NCBI GenBank assembly: GCA_012719335.1
Contig: JAAYAO010000011.1
Span: 1-7,237, forward strand
Source of the DNA: Propionibacterium sp.
GTDB taxonomy: Bacteria; Actinomycetota; Actinomycetes; Propionibacteriales; Propionibacteriaceae
Direction: 5' to 3'
Length of the DNA: 7,237 nt
Below are positions 5,072 to 7,237 of the stretch, piece by piece (positions within the stretch are counted from its first letter, which is position 1; every line of letters starts with the position of its first letter). Position numbers and translations under genes: made by a program. The notes beneath the pieces were generated by a model. The model had not been told where the DNA came from. It saw only the letters and a list, made by a program, of their open reading frames with translations, and searched no databases.

Positions 5072-5470
5072 GTGACCGATGCCGAGACCTCGGCCCGGAT
5101 GTCACGACAGCGCACCCGCGACACCGGGCCGGAGTTGGCGCTGCGCCGCGCTCTGCACCGGCTCGGCTATTGGTACCGGGTGGACGCTCCCCTGCCGGGG
5201 CTGCCGAGACGCCGGGCCGACCTACTGTTTCCGGGCCCGAAGGTGGCGGTGTTCGTGGACGGCTGCTTCTGGCACGGCTGCCCGGTTCATGCCACCCGGC
5301 CGGCCCGCAACCGGGAGTGGTGGGCGGCGAAGCTGGCCGGCAACATCGACCGGGATCGGCGCACCGACGAGCACCTGACCGCTCTGGGCTGGACGGTGGT
5401 CAGGGTCTGGGAACACGAATCGGTCGAGGACGCGCTGGGTTCGGTGTTGGCGCACCTGCCCGCGCGTTGA
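5072..5470 (+). CDS. vsr: Vsr-type very short patch repair endonuclease
   Basis: Vsr nicks DNA 5' of the T in T:G mismatches, classically those produced by deamination of 5-methylcytosine, and starts very-short-patch repair. The 132-residue product (136 if ATG at 5060 is used) matches the family length. Motifs, numbered from the GTG: RTRDTGPELALRRALH at 14-29, a PGLPRRRADLLF segment with the catalytic-type Asp50, VFVDGCFWHGCP at 60-71 with the metal-binding Cys65 and Cys70, the WW/K(L)..N..RD region near 83-95, and GWTVVRVWEHE at 106-116. GTG at 5072 is favoured because GGAG (5062-5065) lies 6 nt upstream; for ATG at 5060 the only SD-like sequence is 1 nt away. No cytosine methyltransferase lies in the window, although vsr is classically beside dcm. 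It is divergent from the six-cysteine gene and converges with the SDR gene 21 bp downstream. Confidence 0.93.
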   Translation: MTDAETSARMSRQRTRDTGPELALRRALHRLGYWYRVDAPLPGLPRRRADLLFPGPKVAVFVDGCFWHGCPVHATRPARNREWWAAKLAGNIDRDRRTDEHLTALGWTVVRVWEHESVEDALGSVLAHLPAR

Positions 5471-5491
5471 AGGGCCGGCACTCGAGGGCGG

Positions 5492-6115
5492 TCAGCGTGC
5501 GGCGAACACGTACCGGCCGGTGAGCCCCTCGTCCAGAATCTGCAGGATGCCGGCGGCGACGTCCGCGCGGCTGATTCGCCCGGTCGGTTGCCCCGGCCGG
5601 GCGACACCGGTCGCCACCAGTCGGACGTCACCGGTTGCCGGGTCATCGGCCAGACCGCCGGGCTGCACCACCGCCCAGTCCAGACCGGACGCGGCGGCCA
5701 CGGCCTCCTGGTCGGCGTGGTCGGCCAGAGCCCGGCCCAACACCAGCTTCGCGAAGGTGCGGATCGGCTGCTTCATCAGTTTCAGCGACTCCCCCACACC
5801 CAGCGAGGAATGCACGACCAGCCGCCGGACGCCGACCCGTTGCATCGCCGCGACCACCGATGCGGTGACCGCGGTGCGCAGCTTCTGCTTGCCGAAGCCC
5901 GGGGCGCCGACCGCGATCACCACGGCGTCCGCGCCGGTGAGCACCTCGTCCAGGAGTGCGGAGTCGGTGGCGTCCAGCCGCACATCGGTCAGCCCGGCCG
6001 GGGCGTTCGCCCAGCCGCGACGCGACACACTGACGATCTCGTCGCCGCGCGCCAACCCCAGGTGCGCCAAGCAGGCGCCCGTCCCGCCGTTTCCACCGAT
6101 CACCACGATTCGCAT
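5492..6115 (-). CDS. NAD(P)-binding atypical SDR / NmrA-like protein
   Basis: A 207-residue single-domain Rossmann protein of the atypical short-chain dehydrogenase group (SDR_a5 / NAD(P)H-binding, similar to flavin reductase-like and epimerase-like proteins). MRIVVIGGNGGTGACLA at the N terminus is the dinucleotide loop (GGNGGTG at 7-13). SVSRRG at 29-34 provides arginines typical of NADP preference. Further family features are DAVVIAVGAPG at 63-73, VRRLVVHSSLGVGES at 96-110, SGLDWAVVQPGGLADDP at 143-159 and ISRADVAAGILQIL at 181-194. No classical Tyr-x3-Lys catalytic pair is evident, so it may bind a cofactor or act as a sensor and not as a dehydrogenase; the substrate is unknown. ATG at 6115 fits the family N terminus, though no Shine-Dalgarno is visible; GTG at 6151 would add 12 residues not typical of the fold. 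Confidence 0.85.
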   Translation of the reverse strand: MRIVVIGGNGGTGACLAHLGLARGDEIVSVSRRGWANAPAGLTDVRLDATDSALLDEVLTGADAVVIAVGAPGFGKQKLRTAVTASVVAAMQRVGVRRLVVHSSLGVGESLKLMKQPIRTFAKLVLGRALADHADQEAVAAASGLDWAVVQPGGLADDPATGDVRLVATGVARPGQPTGRISRADVAAGILQILDEGLTGRYVFAAR

Positions 6116-6225
6116 GACGCCAGTGAAGCAGGTCGATCCCAGTCGGGGCACGGAATCCGCCCGGACCGGGGCCGTGGCGGCCGTGGGGATGTGGTTTTCC
6201 TCATCGTCGGTTCAACCCGGGTGTG

Positions 6226-6231
6226 TAGGTT
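6226..6231 (+). promoter_or_regulatory. -10 element, likely leaderless start of the HAD phosphatase gene
   Basis: TAGGTT lies 7 nt upstream of ATG at 6239 and is the same hexamer proposed as -10 for rex. No Shine-Dalgarno precedes the ATG, so transcription probably begins on the start codon. No convincing -35 is seen. The remainder of the 123-bp divergent gap (6116-6238) shows only a short 8-bp direct repeat. Confidence 0.55.
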
Positions 6232-6238
6232 GCCCTGC

Positions 6239-7024
6239 ATGGCGATCGGCGCATTCTTCGACCTGGACAACACCCTGGTTCGGGGCACCTCCCTGGTGCA
6301 CGTCGCCACCGCGATGTACCGGCGCGGCTATTTCTCCACCCGCAAGATGGCCCACGGCTTGTTGCTGGAGGCCCAGTTTCGGATCCAAGGCCGCGAGGAC
6401 ATGAACGGCGCGAACTTCGTCCGGCAGAATTTCCTGGACGCGATCGAAGGCACCCCCGCGGCGGACCTGGAAGAGATCGTGCGCCACGTCTTCGAGTCGA
6501 AGCTGTCCGACCGGATCTGGCCCGGGGTGCGTGAACTCGCCGACGCCCACCTGGCCGCCGGCCACGAGGTGTGGATCATGACCGCCTCCCCGATCGAGGT
6601 CGCCGAGATCATTGCCGACCGCTTCGGGTTCACCGGCGCAATGGGCACCCTCGCCGAACGCGACGACGACGGCATCTACACCGGCCAGATGGACAGCTTT
6701 CTGCACGGCGCCCAGAAGGCCGCGGCCGTGGAGAAGCTGATCGCCGAACGCGGCATCGATGCCGACGCCAGCCACGCCTACTCGGACTCGATCAACGACC
6801 TGGGCATGTTGGAGTTGGTCGGCAACCCCCACGCGGTCAACCCCGATGCCGCCCTGCGCGAGGTCGCCGAACTGCATTCGTGGCCGGTGCACGACTACCG
6901 GTCCCGAGCCCAGTGGAAGAACTGGGTCGGCATGGGAGCCGCCGCTTCTGTGGTGACAGCCGGGTACTTGTCGCGACGGGCGTCGAAAGCCCGCCAAGCG
7001 CTGGCCGAACAGTTGCCGCGCTGA
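6239..7024 (+). CDS. HAD superfamily IB phosphatase, SerB1-like
   Basis: A 261-residue hydrolase of the HAD-IB group, related to phosphoserine phosphatases and to mycobacterial SerB1. HAD motif I is FFDLDNTLV at 6-14 (nucleophile Asp8, acid/base Asp10). Motif II is VWIMTASP at 111-118 (Thr115/Ser117). Motif III is Lys160 in HGAQKAAAV, and motif IV is YSDSINDLGML at 181-191 (Asp183, Asp187). The helical cap lies between motifs I and II. The reaction would be Mg2+-dependent phosphomonoester hydrolysis through an aspartyl phosphate; phosphoserine is only one candidate substrate. A short hydrophobic stretch WVGMGAAASVVTAGYL (229-244) followed by a basic tail may touch the membrane. ATG at 6239 is immediately followed by motif I, and TAGGTT 7 nt upstream suggests a leaderless message. 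Divergent orientation relative to the haem operon matches serB1 in M. tuberculosis. Confidence 0.93.
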   Translation: MAIGAFFDLDNTLVRGTSLVHVATAMYRRGYFSTRKMAHGLLLEAQFRIQGREDMNGANFVRQNFLDAIEGTPAADLEEIVRHVFESKLSDRIWPGVRELADAHLAAGHEVWIMTASPIEVAEIIADRFGFTGAMGTLAERDDDGIYTGQMDSFLHGAQKAAAVEKLIAERGIDADASHAYSDSINDLGMLELVGNPHAVNPDAALREVAELHSWPVHDYRSRAQWKNWVGMGAAASVVTAGYLSRRASKARQALAEQLPR

Positions 7025-7035
7025 GTCTCAGCGCG
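7017..7035. terminator. Perfect inverted repeat spanning two convergent stop codons
   Basis: CGCGCTGAGTCTCAGCGCG is a perfect inverted repeat with 9-bp arms around one central T. As RNA it would fold as an 8-bp stem with a GUC loop on either strand. The HAD stop TGA (7022-7024) and the opposite-strand stop of the helicase fragment (7028-7030) are its mirror-image halves. No T-run follows on either side. Bidirectional terminator is the simplest reading. Confidence 0.55.
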
Positions 7036-7237
7036 ATTGGACGTTCGCGTCCTGGAAGTGTTGTTGCGGCATGGGACGACGCAACTGCCAGGTGATCGCG
7101 ATCGGTTTTTCACCCTCCGCGGAGGCCAGGTCGCAGGCACCGAGTAACAGGTAGGGCTGTGCGGTGCCGAGTTCACTGTCGGATTCGACGCGGCTGAACA
7201 ATAGGATCTGGTGCCCGGTGGATCGCTGTTGCAGGTA
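7028..7237 (-). CDS. DUF3427-type superfamily II helicase, C-terminal fragment (5' end beyond window)
   Basis: The minus-strand frame is open from the window edge to TGA at 7030-7028 and gives 69 residues. It reads GHQILLFSRV, then QPYLLLGACDLASAEGEKP, then ITWQLRRPMP near its end. This matches from memory the end of the DUF3427 domain, where a strand ending in LLF-R is followed by PYxxLG, a G-x-P/KP segment and ITWxLxxPMP. DUF3427 lies at the C terminus of large DEAD/DEAH-box helicases, some with a phospholipase-D-like nuclease domain. No helicase motif is visible here, so the rest is inference. GC is about 61% by hand count (128 of 210), below its neighbours, with rare-in-actinobacteria codons such as TTA, CTA and AAA, hinting at acquisition from elsewhere. 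It converges with the HAD gene 3 bp away. Confidence 0.72.
   Translation of the reverse strand, partial: YLQQRSTGHQILLFSRVESDSELGTAQPYLLLGACDLASAEGEKPIAITWQLRRPMPQQHFQDANVQSR

Noticed and set aside
4923..5105. N-terminal extension of the six-cysteine protein to 110 residues
   Set aside because: It would run through the proposed promoter and palindrome. ATG at 4922 has an excellent Shine-Dalgarno and the cysteine pattern begins there.
5471..5491. Terminator between the convergent vsr and SDR genes
   Set aside because: No stem of useful length could be formed in the 21-bp gap.
6170..6186. Direct repeat GGCCGTGG twice, 9 bp apart
   Set aside because: Too short and GC-rich to separate from chance. 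It is not placed against any promoter element.
5588..6238. Plus-strand frame running into the HAD gene (478 residues in total)
   Set aside because: The upstream part is antisense to the SDR gene and shows no domain. HAD motif I requires a start at 6239, where a -10 element is also placed.

Overview
The window is high-GC DNA (about 70% in the spans I counted by hand) with GTG and TTG starts, TANNNT-type -10 elements and several probable leaderless starts. Together with the gene set, this points to an actinobacterium, most likely of the Mycobacteriales (Mycobacterium/Gordonia/Rhodococcus-like). The arrangement resembles the hemA-hemC-hemD region of Mycobacterium tuberculosis, which has a small thioredoxin-fold gene beside hemA and a SerB1-type HAD phosphatase nearby on the opposite strand. 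Here a rex gene, known from this position in Streptomyces, lies between the thioredoxin-fold gene and hemA. I cannot name a species.

Left part, minus strand (4292 down to 1): a compact operon rex-hemA-hemC-hemD. Rex is the NADH/NAD+ sensing repressor. HemA (glutamyl-tRNA reductase) commits glutamyl-tRNA to tetrapyrrole synthesis, HemC builds hydroxymethylbilane, and HemD closes it to uroporphyrinogen III. HemD carries an N-terminal SUMT-like domain with degenerate motifs, and its 3' end is cut by the window edge. rex and hemA overlap by 4 bp; the other gaps are 22-23 bp. A near-perfect Rex operator (4334-4351) overlies the promoter in front of rex, so the operon is very probably repressed when NADH is low and induced when NADH is high.

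Middle part (4454-5470): a 79-residue glutaredoxin-like CxxC protein and a 49-residue six-cysteine protein, both on the minus strand, then a Vsr-type very-short-patch repair endonuclease on the plus strand. The 137-bp gap between the six-cysteine gene and vsr holds a striking palindrome, ATACCCCTGGGGGTAT. It has the form of a CsoR/RicR/CstR-family operator and sits between a good -35 and -10 reading into the six-cysteine gene. A metal- or persulfide-inducible mini-metallothionein-like gene is the most novel proposal in this window.

Right part (5492-7237): an atypical NAD(P)-binding SDR protein on the minus strand, convergent with vsr. It is followed by a divergent HAD-IB phosphatase (SerB1-like) whose start looks leaderless. 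The last 210 bp hold the C-terminal end of a DUF3427-type superfamily II helicase on the minus strand. The HAD and helicase genes converge with only 3 bp between stops, and both stops lie inside a perfect 19-bp inverted repeat that probably acts as a shared terminator. No RNA genes, insertion sequences, CRISPR arrays or attachment sites were seen.
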